From Lactifluus volemus (lineage: Eukaryota; Basidiomycota; Agaricomycetes; Russulales; Russulaceae), in assembly GCA_022376515.1 (NCBI GenBank), contig WTXI01000017.1, positions 124,001-188,000 of the forward strand: a stretch of DNA of 64,000 nucleotides, given 5' to 3'. Of the stretch, positions 9,338 to 21,375 are shown in pieces; position 1 is the first letter of the stretch, and each line of letters opens with the position of its first letter. The notes beneath the pieces were generated by a model. That model was given only the letters and a program-made list of their open reading frames with translations. It was not told the DNA's origin and ran no database searches. The position numbers were made by a program, and so were the translations under genes.

Positions 9338-9562
9338 CTGTACAGGGCAAAGGGCGAGTGACATCAGTAATGATGTCATGAGCCTGGGTCTAACTACGAC
9401 GTCATCGAAGTTCTAGGCTAATGATGTCATAGGAGTCACTGTGAGTCATGAACATGCTGCTCCGTGTCGTACAAGGTGAGGCTCTGTCCGTAAGCGAGAA
9501 TGTAGATGGAAATGAAAAACATGAGGCAACAGGGAGGCAGAGGTCCAGATGAATCCGTAACA

Positions 9563-9567
9563 CAGAG
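9563..9567. repeat. Target-site duplication (right), CAGAG
   Basis: Exact copy of 1702-1706. Its presence shows that the two LTRs belong to one insertion event into the LINE. Confidence 0.9.
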
Positions 9568-12089
9568 CGCCTGGTAGACCTCTTCTCAGCATGCCTCAGA
9601 GCGGGATACCACCCCCGACCATGGAAAGAAGCAGTAGTATGTGTAATCCCCAAACCGAACAGAGCTGATTACACGCGCGCAAAAAACTTCAGGCCTATCT
9701 CGCTCCTGGAGTGTCTAGGCAAGCTACTCGAAAAAATCGTCGCCAAAATCATCTATAGAGAGATGACCAAACACGCACTAGTCCCCACCACTCAATTCGG
9801 AGGACGTAACGCCTCCTCCACCTTAGACGCAGGCCTCTCCCTACTCCACGATATCCAAGCCGCACATAAGTCAGGGTTACGAACAGGATTACTCCTGTTT
9901 GACATACAAGGCTATTTCGATAACATCAACCACGAGAGGCTGATACAGGTCTTCGCCAACCTCGGCTTCGCTCCCGAATTAGTGCAGTGGTGCCGCTCAT
10001 TCTTAACAGAACGCTCAGTCCGCCTCCGCTTCAATGGCAAATCGTCGGACCCTATCGATTTCTCGGTGGGAACCCCACAAGGGTCACCCGTTTCGCCAGT
10101 CCTATCAACAATCTACACCTCCCCGCTCCTACACAAAATGAGAGACTGGACCCACACATCCCTGGGTATGTATGTAGACGATGGGGCAATCTTCGCATGC
10201 GGACGCAACTGGGAGGACGTCGAGACCTCCATACGCAAAGGGTATGCGACATGTTTGGACTGGCTAACAAGGGCCGGACTCAGTGCCGAACCCGATAAAA
10301 CGGAACTGATCTTTTTCAAAAAACGCGGAGAGAGAACGGACCCACCCCAGCACATGTCCCTCCCCCTCCCGGCCCCCAACACACACTACAGAGTCACAGC
10401 TACGAACACCCTCAGGTACCTAGGCTTCTTCTTCGATAGCCGCCTTGCCTGGACGCACCACGTAGAGGTAATGTGCAACCGAGCACGAGCTTCGCTAAAA
10501 GCCCTATGGCTCCTAGGTAACTCAGTCCGAGGCCTCGACCAAGCGAGATGGAGACTAGCCTACAATGCCATCTGCCTCCCAGTCCTCACATACGGATGCC
10601 AGCTCTGGTACACAGGTAAACAAGTCACCCTGGTCAAAAAACTCCAAATAGTCCAGAATGACGCGGTCAGGCTGATCTCGGGCACCTTCCGGACCACCCC
10701 ACGCGACCCTCTACACCACCTCCTGAACATCCTCCCGATGGACCTATGCCTCAAGAAGATACTCTTGAAAACAGCCCTCCGATTTTATAAGGCCCCGAAA
10801 GGGAGCCAACTACTCATCAGACTAGGCGGTGCGTGGCACGTGCCGACTGCTAACGACCTACCGCTCCCGGCAACAAACAGAGCCAGCCTCAAAACGACCC
10901 TGCGGTCACTCGCGGACAGAGTACCCGTGAACGGACCACGAGTAGACCCCTTCCCCGAACTTCCACCAGGAGCACCAGACTGGAATGGTAGAGTCAAGGT
11001 AACGCTCAAGCGGAATGGCTGGGACTACGAGCAAGTCGCCAGCACCCTCACATCAGCATGCCGCGAAGGTACAACCATCAACATCTTCTGCAACGGCATA
11101 TGCTCGAACAAAGGACGCCCAGACGGAAAACAAATTGGAGCCATGTCCGCAGCACTATACCAAGAGGGAAAGGAGAAACACCATGCGGAGAGAACCCTTG
11201 GAGAATCGGTGACGGAGCAAGACATAATGCTACGTTCACTCCACTCTGGAATAGATACCCTCACGTCCCTCCTAGACACCCAACCGTCCCAACAACACAA
11301 ACCCATAGTCATCGCCGTAACATCAGAATCCGCCCTTTCAAAGGCGCTGGACGCGTCCCCGCATGATGATCAAACAGAGTCCATCAGTTTACTGACAAGG
11401 CTGAACACCACTCTCGTTAAGTACCCCAGCGTTAAAATCACCCTCCTCTGGCTGCCCAAAAACACACGATTCGTAGGTTTCCGCAGGACGAGACAACTCG
11501 CCTTGGAGGCGGCCAGGACAGCAAACCTCGCTAGCCTCACCGAACCCCAAACGATAAGCAACCAACTAAAAAGGCCGAAGAAGCGACGATAACAGAATGG
11601 GCAGAGCAGTACAACCAGGGACCGCACACATCGATGGCCTACCGAACAGCGCTCACCTCCCCACCAAACGGGAAAACACACCACACTTTCCAGCCCAAGA
11701 AACACCCCCGCCCGCTAACGACGGGAAACGCGTCCGCCGGCCCTAACACAGAGAGGCCCAAAGCTACGTTCTCCAGATTAACACACTCCACTTTCTACCG
11801 TTTTATTACAGGACACGCGTTCACAGGAGAATACACACAAAGATTCTTCCCTCAACACACTCCAGAACAAGTCGCATGCCAATGTGGCGAAACGTTACAA
11901 ACGATCGAGCACGTCATCATGCACTGCCCACTTTTCGACACCGCGCGCCGCCGACACTTGATGTCCAATGGCCGCACTTGGAGCTTCAAACAGCTCCTCG
12001 AAACTCCGAAGCGCGTCCAAGAGCTACTTCGGTTCTTAGAGGAGACGAGGGCCTGCAATAAGCCGCGGGCAGTCTGGGAACCAGACTGA
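9568..12089 (+). pseudogene. LINE ORF2, 3' part: reverse transcriptase, RNase H-like region, C-terminal Cys/His motif
   Basis: The frame resumes right after the second CAGAG copy. RT motifs are clear: a FDIQGYFDNI block (near 9900), a GTPQGSPVSP block (near 10070) and the catalytic YVDD (near 10173). After the thumb region comes an RNase H-like fold (about 11075-11530), but the usual D-G-S catalytic start reads FCNG and the later DS position reads TSES, so the RNase H looks catalytically dead. A one-base break in an A run near 11573 moves the C-terminus into the 11634-12089 frame. That part ends in a CQCGE...HVIMHC Cys/His pattern typical of fungal LINEs. Confidence 0.9.
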
Positions 12090-12326
12090 GGCACAGGGTT
12101 TTTTCCTTTCTGCGACAGAGTCACCCCTGTTGCAAGTACGTATACACATACACACGACCGCCACATAACATATCACACCACTACACACCGACGGTTTACA
12201 ACCATCACACACTTCTTCCCCCACCTGATAGTCATAACGCTTAGTTACCCTTTGCGACCGCCTCTGTGCCACGTTGTACACGCTGCGGAATACAAATTCG
12301 GATTCAAAAAAAAAAAAAAAAAAAAA
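12090..12326 (+). other. LINE 3' untranslated region and poly(A) tail
   Basis: About 215 bases of non-coding sequence follow the ORF2 stop and end in 21 consecutive A residues (12306-12326), the hallmark 3' end of a LINE insertion. Sequence after 12327 is unrelated flank. Confidence 0.85.
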
Positions 12327-13214
12327 CCATGACTACGAGATCGGCCTCTACCCCAAAAAGTGGGCTAGCCTAGCAGGGAAACAACCTTTGGAACCTGAGG
12401 CGACATTTATTGATGTTCCTAAGTAGTTGCGGCGGCGGCAGCTCGACTGCAGCAAATGCACATGCCCCTGCATGGGGAGCTACTGCCTGAGCGCCCCTCC
12501 CTCTTCTGTTGGCATTTGAACGCGTGCCCCCGTTCCCTCATGCCGCTCTCCAGCAATTCCCTCCTTCCCAATTCCCCACCAGTTTCCTACGATTGAAAGG
12601 AACAACAGTAAGCGGAACCGCGGCTGCCGAAGCGCTGAAAGATCCCCTGGTAATACTCGGCTGTGGTCCGGCTATGCAGTAGCGATGACAACATGGGCTT
12701 ATCCTAGAACGTTGTACCTGAGGTGGCTATCTTATGGAGAACATCCAGGTAGAGACTTGAGCTGTACTCTCACTGGCACTGGGTGCCGCGTAAGATGGAA
12801 GAGAGGAATCTTGTTGGCAGACAGGCGATGCCTAAAATTCGGGGCCGCAAGAACTGGGAAAATGAACGATGGCTACGGGGGACACCGGGGCGCGGGCTTG
12901 TCAGTTGCTTTGCGCAGCGAACGGACAATACCATACAAAGGGTCTGGAATCAATCAGCGGCCACATAGCAACATAAAAAGGGGTGAATCTCAGATCGCGC
13001 CTGCATATCTCGTCTGATGAGACAACCTCGCCGAAATTCAACAGGCGCCAGCCACCAGATAAATAAGATCGCCTGGTTTGGCTCAGCGGAGTCAATTATG
13101 TCAAATTACCTCGCTTGCGAGGCTATTATACAGACAGAAACAACAGGACTTTGGCTGAGAAACACATAAAACTACGTTTTAACAGTTCAAAGGAACAGGA
13201 CAGAACAACCCCGC
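12327..13214. other. Intergenic, no supported gene
   Basis: Flank between the LINE tail and the 3' end of the first oxygenase gene. Short open frames here have no recognisable motif. I see no RNA gene or repeat. Confidence 0.5.
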
Positions 13215-16200
13215 CTACGCCCCAGTCGAGTAACCCTGCGCAACAGCAATATTATACTATTGGTCGACATCAGTCAGTAATGGATTGAATGTAGTGAAGT
13301 ATGAAGAACTCACTTGAAGGAGCATCGTGTTCGGCCACGCGGTCGGCAGATGGTTCGCGCCGAGGTACTCATACCGGTGCATGTTCTCGACGGCGACCTT
13401 ATAGCGCTTTAGCGTGCCAGGAGCGGAGGGCCCACGGCGCATGCCATCAAACTCAAACACTGCACGAAGCATTTGGCCCGTGATCTTCATTGTCAGCTCG
13501 ACGCCAAGAGAGCGGGTGATGATGTCGTCGAACAGGTAACGGCTTTTGGGCTCCCGATTCACTTCCACGGTCATTGGATTAGTGAACACGCTGGACTAAC
13601 AAGTCAAGAAGTCATCCAGGATGTATGAGTGCGAAGTAGCATGTATGAGGAGGAATGACTGACGTCAAGGCTAGCATGCGCGAGGTCCAGGAAAACACGC
13701 TGACCCTTGGAAAGGGTGAGGCTGCCTACTCTCTGATCGGCCAAGGATTCACCTGTGCAGATTGTCAGTGAATAGTACAAGTGCGGGAAGAAACGAAAAC
13801 GACTTACGATAGACTCCGCGGAATGGTGGGTCAATGCCTACACGAGAGGGAAATATGAGCAATCAGCCCGCTGCACAGTAATGAACGGCGCACGCATGGC
13901 CTCGTATGCGTAACCCTCCAGTTTAGAGTTTTCGGCATCAGCGGCCTTGAGTTGAAGCACGGCATCAGGCAGATCGAGGTAAAAATTGACAATATTGATG
14001 ATCGCTGTAATTACTCAGACTAAGTAAGCTCTTTAAGAGAGTGGCATACTGACATTGGGAAAGCTCGACCGATGCACCAACCAAAAGTGATAGCACATTG
14101 TTCGTGGTTCGGTCGATACTGGCACCATTTTCATAACGGCTGTCAGCGAGAGAGAACTTTTCTTTGATCGACTTTCCAACGAATAATGATTGAATAGATT
14201 CCACGAGGCCCGAAATGCCAAGCTGGAACGTTGCGTGAACCCGAAAAGAACGTGTCAAAATGGCCGAATCTCTCACCTTTCCCGCATCAAGCAAGAGGTT
14301 GGCCTTAATGCGGCATTGCAGGTCCTTGATATGCTCCCTCACCCTTGCCTCTAAGTTCATTGCTTGGGACGGGTCAACGTCGAGGAATAAGAAGCTATGA
14401 GTAAATCAATAACTGAAGTGACGAGCGCAAGAGGGAGCATACGAGTATATCTCGGTGATCATCTCATAGAGCTGAGACTCGGTGTAATCACCCAATGAGT
14501 CCTCATCCGCTTTCAGCGTCAGGCCAGCCTATTAATCCAGTACAGCCAACAGTTAGTGAAATCAGGTCAAAGTCACATACCAGCTCTGTCGCGGCCCAAT
14601 ACAGCGGGACGTGACGCAGCACATCACGAACAATGTCCACAAACCGGACGCTGTTATCAAAGAGCTTAAAAGACTTTTTAACGATCAGTTTGCGGGTCTT
14701 CTCATAGAAGTAGTGCGCAATATTGTCAGCCTGTTCTGGTGATGATAGTAACAGACGCAGAAGCTCTCGCTGGTCGCGCTGGCTATCGGCTGCATTTCTC
14801 GTCGCAAGGAAAAACCTGTCATGAGATGGAATCAGGGACTTGCACAACACCACCCTGTCACGTTTACATACCCTTCACCTGAGACAACACACGCAGCCTT
14901 TTCGCCATATCGATGGACAAACCGATTATTGCCCAATATATCCTGGATGGTGTTATATTCCATCGCATTGACGACGACGGGTGCAGAGCCAGGACGGGTG
15001 AAGCTATAGCGATCAGAAGTGCCGAGTCTGTTCAGGAAAACCTCCATAGACTCGGGAGTCTGGAGAGGGAACCATGTGTAAGTGCTATTCTCCGTAAATT
15101 CCCCTGGCAGGGCACGAAGAATGAGCCGGCCAAGCATGCCTCCGTTTCCGGGACCTTTCCGGTCACGTTGGCTATCCGCGAGGCCCCAAGAAGTGAGATT
15201 ATAGGGTGTGAGATCCGTCGTGAGAAAGCGATCGCCACGCGTGAGGGCAATGGCATCGCTGAGAATAGCACGACTTATGGTATATCCTACCAGGAAAGAA
15301 TTAGTCTCAGCCCAGAGATAACGAGAGTTGAACATGCCAGGGCAAAGACCAGCACCATCAACAACGTGTTTAACCTGCTCAGCTTGTAAACCAACATAAA
15401 GCTCGAGGTTGTCAATGTGGGTGTAGAGACGCTCTGCCGCCTCGGCAATCTCCGGGTCATCATTCCATTCCAGGAAACTTGCATAAGCTTGGAGAGAAAT
15501 GAGATTCAGGTCCAAACTTGATACACTTATTTATACTCACGTTTGAGGCCGATGAACTTTAGGAATGTTGAGGTTAACCTATACTGTAATGCGAAAAAAG
15601 ACATAACATACTTTGCGGAGCTCATTTAGCGAACAAACGCCCCAGCGACGGCTAGCTTCAATACCCATAACTTCAATCACCTTCAAACTATGAGGCGTTC
15701 CACGCGCTCCGAAAGTGGCTGCCGGATGTGTGATGCTGTAATGTTGTGGGTATATTTCCAGGAACAGTATAGAAGAGACACGCACGCATCCTTAATGAGA
15801 GCCGCAAGTTCGCTATCGTTGAATCTTCCATCTGGACCGCGCTTCAAACTAAAATGAAATCAGTGACAGTACCCAGAAAAAATAATCGGGTAACGCACCC
15901 GCCGAATGTCCATTGAGACAAATCCGATTTCTTAGGGAAAATACGTCCAACAGTTTCCATGAATTCATTGGGAGTGATCTGAAGGCCGCATAAGTTGGTC
16001 AGTAGACCTGACCCGTCAAGCCCGCCACCTACGTTTTCCAAATCTTTTCCAGGAAAGAGTTGGGACATGCGCGTCAATGTCCACTGATCATCTGCTTGGG
16101 ACGTAGTCGCGTGCCATCTGTATATACAATTGAACTACAGGTGCAGTTTATGTTGGGATCTATGATACGGATAGAACGACAACTGCATACCTCGACACTG

Positions 16201-17800
16201 CAAGCATTGCCACGACCGCGCTCGAAAAGCTTATGGTCCAATCCACGTAGGTCCTGTGCGCATAATCAGCCACGCTAGAGTGAGACGAACAGAGTAAATC
16301 ACATACATTAAAGGGATTCAAGCTCCAGGTACTACCCTGCCGAACGAGGCCGAGAATGCTGCTAACGTAATCAGAAAAGATAATGCCCCCGAACCAGGTG
16401 CAGTTGATGAGCCGTGCAGTCTGGAAGAGATGTTCGTCTTGATCCTCAATCTTCTTTGCGCGCCCAGGATCACCCAGAGGGATATGGTCAGGATTGGTGA
16501 AGGATCCACGCTCGTTGATCGCAAGCAGCTTGCTGGCAATGTACTAAGGCAAGGCAATCAGAAAATTGACAAGACATTGATTGGCCAAGCACGTACGTTG
16601 TGATTGCGATTGAACAGCACAAGCAGAGCGCAGACAGCAGGTGGTAACATAAGAAGGCGCTCTTCAGCGAAGGAATCGGGGTGGAGAAGTCCTCGGCCGT
16701 CATTCACACGAAGATCGCGCTGAGTGGCTTCATCATTGCCGTACAGCGGTGCGAGGTCGGCATACGACGACGTCTCATTGATATATACTTTACCAGGCTC
16801 GTGTGATGTGCGGAAAAGACTTTTCGAGATGTCAGTAAGTAGTGAGTGGACTTCACCAAAGCGGCTGGTAGCTCACGAATGGACGACAAGTGTGGCCCAT
16901 GAAAAAAACATGCTGGAAAATCCGGCAGGGTGTCTGACAAACTGAAACATACGGTGCACAGGTGAGGACGCTGGTACAAGTAAGGGCAACTTCAAATCGA
17001 ACCTTCTCGCGCCTCAGTAAAGTATCAAAGACAAGACCAGGATCGGGGAGCATGTTGGCTGGTAGGGATTGCATCTGCTGTACGCTGCGCGCATAAGACG
17101 TGCCAGCCTTTCCCGTGTCAGGATCGGCAGGATTGTTACAGGAGCCGTCTGGCTGTCGGTATTGATACTTAGGACCGAGGTAAGTCGCTGGAGGATGGTA
17201 GAGGTCATCATAAACTGGATCGGGATTGCTTATCAGGTAATATAAAAGCGCATGTGTCAAGAACGACGAACGGAGTTCGATGACCAAATTCTGCAAATCG
17301 GTCATTTGGTTCTTGAAGGGCCCGTCTGCGTTGCGCGAAATGAACGAGAGGAGATGTTCGAGCTACGGGCGTACGCATGTCAGACAAAGCGGACTAGAAA
17401 AAGGGGGGCTTACAGCCATCTTGCGGTCATCGATCGAGTTGCTATGTTTAATCACATCAATAACTGCTGCCTTGAGTGCACGATCCATTCATGAGGAGAA
17501 TAGCTGGACTACACGATAGAATGACGTACAAAGCTGGAGGGTTCATGGTACGAGGCGGTGTTCTTCTTTAACTAGGGTACAATATAAACGAGAGCATTCC
17601 ATAGTGAGTAATGGCGTGCTCACGGCGGCCTTAAAATCTTTCACTGCAGCCTGAAGCTCTTTCTGCGCGACCTCATTATTGGTGGATTGGGTACCACTAT
17701 TCGACTTGAACATCTGGTCCAGAGGGGTGATGAGGTTTAGGACAGCAAGGCTAAAGAGGTAACCGACTGAGAATAAACTGGATGACGGTCTGAAGGCCAT
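13215..17800 (-). CDS. ppo: Fatty acid dioxygenase/cytochrome P450 fusion (psi-producing oxygenase), copy A
   Basis: Twenty-four exons on the minus strand join to an intact 1102-residue frame: 17800-17624, 17571-17530, 17470-17414, 17362-17272, 17214-17003, 16941-16877, 16819-16597, 16543-16307, 16253-16191, 16134-16033, 15978-15899, 15848-15786, 15735-15612, 15556-15541, 15487-14872, 14815-14581, 14528-14443, 14394-14277, 14222-14054, 14004-13894, 13837-13808, 13752-13664, 13595-13314, 13235-13215. The N-terminal half is a heme peroxidase-like dioxygenase with distal His214 (VVHSLFRT) and the YRWH motif (Tyr394 radical, His397 heme ligand). It should oxygenate linoleic or oleic acid to a hydroperoxide. 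The C-terminal half is P450-like, but the heme-thiolate Cys is Ser1031 (TRSLG), so isomerase activity is doubtful, as in PpoC-type enzymes. Exon 14 is only 16 nt. Confidence 0.92.
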
Positions 17801-18499
17801 ATTAGTGGTCAGTATGAGAACAAAGAATTGGGAGTTGGAGAGTTGGAAACTGGGACGGAATAATAGGGACAGGAATCCATGCCCATGATCAAGCTAGTAT
17901 TTAACAGATCCAGTCAGAAGGGAGCGAGCAGCTCAGTTGAGACCAACAGTGCAAACATGAGACCCATGAGACCAATAGTGCAACATGACATTGTAACCTT
18001 GAAGTTGTCACATTCACTAGTTGCCGAGTTGCGATGTGGTAACTTACTGGCTGTGGCAGCACCATTACATATTTGATAAGGTTTATTTGTACAGTACCTT
18101 GATCGGCCTTCCATGACCGGTGACTGGTGACTGTGGCGCAACACTCGGACCGCCCGGGTGACATTTCCGAGACAGGTGTCGGCGGCAAGACTGCGGCAAG
18201 CCAAATCGTCATTCTCAGGAGCAGGACAATTTGGGTGTACAGTACAGTCGAAGCCCTCTTAACCCATACCCCTCAGTCACAGCTCCGAGCTGGGTTATGA
18301 ATAAAAAATTAATATGTGGTCTTTGGAGTATTGGATGTCTTTCTAAGGTTTGTGTGGAGGTCGTGATCATGTTGTGGAGCACTCGCGTCATCGACTCCAA
18401 GGACCTCTATTACCTAGTTACATGCTCACTTACTTTCTCCTCGTCTCGCTGCGGCCTCAGAAATTATCTAAAAAGAGAGTAAGTCAGTCCGGGCTGCCC
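17801..18499. other. Upstream region of copy A, no supported gene
   Basis: This is the promoter side of copy A. Small open frames on both strands show no domain. I see nothing else supportable. Confidence 0.4.
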
Positions 18500-18910
18500 T
18501 CCCCGTGATCTTGCCTGTTCTCGAATGAAACTTCTGGTCCTCACTTGACATCCTTGGGAGTGCTACGACTCTCCGAGTGACCAGACGCCGCGTTTCCTTC
18601 ACTTTCACGACGACTGGTCGGCCATAGAACTTCCGGGATACCTCACGAGCTACACTGCAGCCTTGACAAGTAGCCCAGTCATACGCTCATTTGCTCGCGT
18701 TTATTTGGCCCTGACTCGGAGCCTCCGGCCTAACACTGGCAGTATCCGCTTCCTCGGAATCGGGTCTTCAAGTTTTTCGTGGATCTCTTCTTGCTCATCA
18801 ACCCAGCCGAGCTCCGCGCGTGGTGCACTTACAGCATCGTCGCGGCGCGAAACTCCTACTACCCGCGTAGCACGAATGGGCATAGCTGGAGAAGGGTCGG
18901 AATTCTGTAA
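18500..18910. repeat. Low-copy local repeat, unit 1
   Basis: The segment matches, with gaps, 25515-25880 (for example CTCACTTGACATC, GACGACTGGTC and GCTGAGCTCCG-type blocks in the same order). Its second half matches 22745-22915 (GGCCCTGACTCGGAGCCTCCGGCC is shared in large part). All three units are in the same orientation. The third unit begins 65 bases after the P450 gene, so the repeat may be the old 3' flank of a duplicated P450 block. Confidence 0.6.
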
Positions 18911-19470
18911 AGTAATAGAATGAACCGCGAGAGTGCTCAAATTCAAAATACCTCAGGCTTGCTTGTTACCTTGCTGGCGATATTCGACCGTGCCTTGCAA
19001 CCATCAATAGTTCGCGGGATTGTACCAGTTTCCTTTCCTCCCAACTGCCCTGTTCCCTTTCACCCAGAATGACGACTTTGCTGAGACTTACCGCCTTTTC
19101 AATGCGGCACGTGTCTCGGAAATGCTGGTGGTCCAAGTGTCACGCCCATACTTAGAGGACGATCAGGCAACTTCCCGAAGGTCAGGAAGCTTCTACCTTG
19201 ATCGCGAGGCTGGCCAATACTTAAACAAGGACAAGTGGGGTAGCCTTGACCTGTGGCGCCAGGAGGAAGAGCTCGCGTATTCAATTGAGCTCGGGCATCA
19301 GTTCGTTCGCCTCGTCGGACTGTCCTGTCTTTCACCCCGAGCCTTCGCATTTGGGAAGGTGCATGGACGGGTTTCGCCACCTTAATATCGTTTGTCTAGG
19401 TACATTATATATAATTGCCCAGTTCAGTTGAAGGAGGCTCATCCCCTGTCAGCCCATATCATTGATAAAC
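18911..19470. other. Intergenic, no supported gene
   Basis: A 121-codon frame at 19020-19385 (plus) is Glu/Arg/Leu-rich but carries no motif that I recognise. I leave it unannotated. Confidence 0.35.
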
Positions 19471-20534
19471 ATGCAGACAACGACTGCAGAACCAAACAGC
19501 TCGTCACCACGTCTCGACATTCCAATGAGGCACTCTCATCCAATTAATCTCCTTCCTGTCGAGGTCCTTTCTGAAATAATGTGTTACCTACCCTTCTTTC
19601 GAGGCCACAATGCCCCGTCTATTCACCCACTCGACCGCGACCTTGACCCCTCTGGTCATTTCACTACCAACAATCCTATTCGTACGCCACATTGGGTCGC
19701 AGTCAGCCACGTCTGCTATCGCTGGCGTGAAATAGCACTCAAGTCCAAAGCTCTCTGGACGTGTATCCCACTCGTGAGCGTCCGTTGGGCACAACGTGCT
19801 ATCGAGCTCTCCGACCTTTATCCTATCACCCTTCACATTGATTTCAAAGAAGCTTCTCTTGATAGGGGCTCCGTCGATGCCTTATGTCACGCACTCCTCC
19901 ATCTCCACCGGATTCGCAAAATCCACATGCATAACCCTTGGGGCACGAAGTATGGCGATCGTATCATGGCCGTCGTATATGGTGCCCTATGCCAAGGAGC
20001 GCCTGCCCTCGAGGAGCTCGACCTTTCCTCCCAAATAGCACTTCGGGTAAAGTCTGGGCCTAACAACACGATTATGTCTGTGTTTGCGGAATTGCGCACG
20101 CTCCGCCTCGATCTGTGCTTTGTGCCGGCAGATTGCTTCTTATTTCTTCCAAGTTTGACACACGTTCAGCTGTCTGTGACAAGATCCATGTGGCCGACGC
20201 TGGAGTCGATGCTCAGCACCCTCGCACTCATACCCAAAGTCCAAGTCCTTGGGTTATGTGGCGCGCTTCCTACCGAATCCTACGCCACTCCTCCCCTCTG
20301 GCTATCGACCTTCCATGCCTCGAGGAGCTGCATCTCAGTGGCACGGGACAGGGGATTTCGGCGGTGTTACAGGCACTGATATTCCGGGACAGTGTACAAG
20401 TTTATGTCACCCTTCCTCGTATTCTCACGGAACCGAGGCTGCTGCCGAAGGCTCCATATGACGCAGAGCGTTGCACCCCTGCACGCCTACACGAGCTTTC
20501 AAGAACTTATCCATCTATATACACTTCACGCTAG
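19471..20534 (+). pseudogene. F-box protein, one-base break (possibly intact in reality)
   Basis: From ATG at 19471 an intronless frame encodes an F-box near residues 22-40 (INLLPVEVLSEIMCYLPF) and, about 40 residues later, a WVAVSHVCYRWREIALKSKALW block typical in part of Agaricomycete F-box/LRR proteins. Leucine-rich segments follow. F-box proteins recruit substrates to SCF ubiquitin ligases; the substrate is unknown. The frame breaks near 20293 in a CCCC run; one more C would continue it into the frame ending at 20534, with the LRR-like LPCLEELHLSGTG. The total would be about 354 residues. Confidence 0.75.
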
Positions 20535-21375
20535 GTGCCACTCACGTGCTCACAAATTGGGAGAATGCTCGGAGAGAGGAGAGCAGTTGAAGCAGACGAC
20601 CATGCACGGGTGACGTGCGATAGGAAAAAGGGGCACGATACAGGGTCTGAGGTATTCTATTACTTAGGCTGGACAGTAGAAATCTTTTTGGAAGGATACC
20701 TGCGCAAAGTCATGATAAGGTTTGACCAAGTGGCGGAATCATGGGGCTGCACGCTTTGCACAGCCTGAGTTGTATTAGTACAGTACTTCTGCTTGTCTGA
20801 GTCTACTAAGCCCCTCCTGGGTCTAAACAGCAGTAATTGATGCTAACCTATCATGATCTAGTATGTTCGGATTCGGACCATTCCCGTGAAACCTCATCCA
20901 TTACAGTAATCCAACTCGGAGTAACCCGATATCTCTACATCGTGATAAGTATCAAGCCTCCAGACGTCTCTAGCACAGCCCTGCCTGTGTGCCATTCGCC
21001 TATTATCCGATTGACCCCACCACTGGCAGCCGTCCAAGCTGCGGCCGCTCTCTAATTACCAATACTCTAAGGTCCGACCGACTCTAACGTTTCTTACGCT
21101 CTGCCTCCCAACGTGTTATCTAGGCAGAGATTTTCGCGCGGCTCGCCGAGCTCTCAACGTTGACTGCCGCGATGATGCGTGCCCAGCCGAAGAACGAACT
21201 GAGTTGTGAATATGACACGGCGCGGAATGGCAGTCGGTGAGAGCCCCGCGCAGGTTGCAGATGGGCGAATGTGAATTCACGGTGCGAAGGGTGGAGCTGA
21301 TCGATGGGGCCGTGCTAGTGCCAGCGGGCGGCGAGTAGCTGCGAGGTGGTGGGTTTGACAGAATGACAGTCAGGC
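20535..21375. other. Intergenic, no supported gene
   Basis: Only short frames without motifs. Nothing supportable is seen. Confidence 0.4.

Larger units (their letters stand above)
1707..9562 (-). mobile_element. Chromodomain Ty3/gypsy LTR retrotransposon (chromovirus)
   Basis: A 7856-bp element on the minus strand. In sense order it has a 5' LTR (9562-9118), primer-binding site, a small open frame, gag, pol (protease, RT, RNase H, integrase, chromodomain), two further ORFs, a polypurine tract and a 3' LTR (2151-1707). LTRs start TGTTA and end TAACA. The LTR pair differs by one substitution that I can see, so insertion is recent. Gag looks intact, but pol contains several one-base breaks, nearly all in homopolymer runs. 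The element is therefore either a defective copy moved in trans or an intact copy with sequencing errors. Confidence 0.95.
9118..9562 (-). repeat. 5' LTR of the gypsy element
   Basis: 445 bp and the promoter-bearing LTR for the minus-strand transcript. It holds a TATA box at 9337-9331 and the predicted transcript start at 9302. Confidence 0.95.
1..12326 (+). mobile_element. Tad-like LINE (non-LTR retrotransposon), interrupted by a gypsy element
   Basis: A plus-strand LINE enters from the left edge and ends in a run of 21 A at 12306-12326. It carries the end of ORF1, an endonuclease/exonuclease/phosphatase domain, a reverse transcriptase, an RNase H-like region and a C-terminal Cys/His segment. 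Bases 1707-9567 (gypsy element plus one target-site copy) interrupt it inside the linker before the RT domain. Skipping them makes the reading frame run from the segment before 1706 straight into the RT region after 9567. Its own target-site duplication cannot be assessed because the 5' end lies outside the window. It carries at least two one-base frame breaks and one in-frame stop, so it is not autonomous as written. Confidence 0.93.

Noticed and set aside
12306..12326. Poly(A) run as an assembly artefact or terminator
   Set aside because: It sits at the expected 3' end of the LINE, after a normal-length untranslated region.
18663..18946. Open frames on both strands in the local repeat as a conserved protein
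   Set aside because: The frames are not kept in the other two repeat copies; similarity is at the DNA level only.
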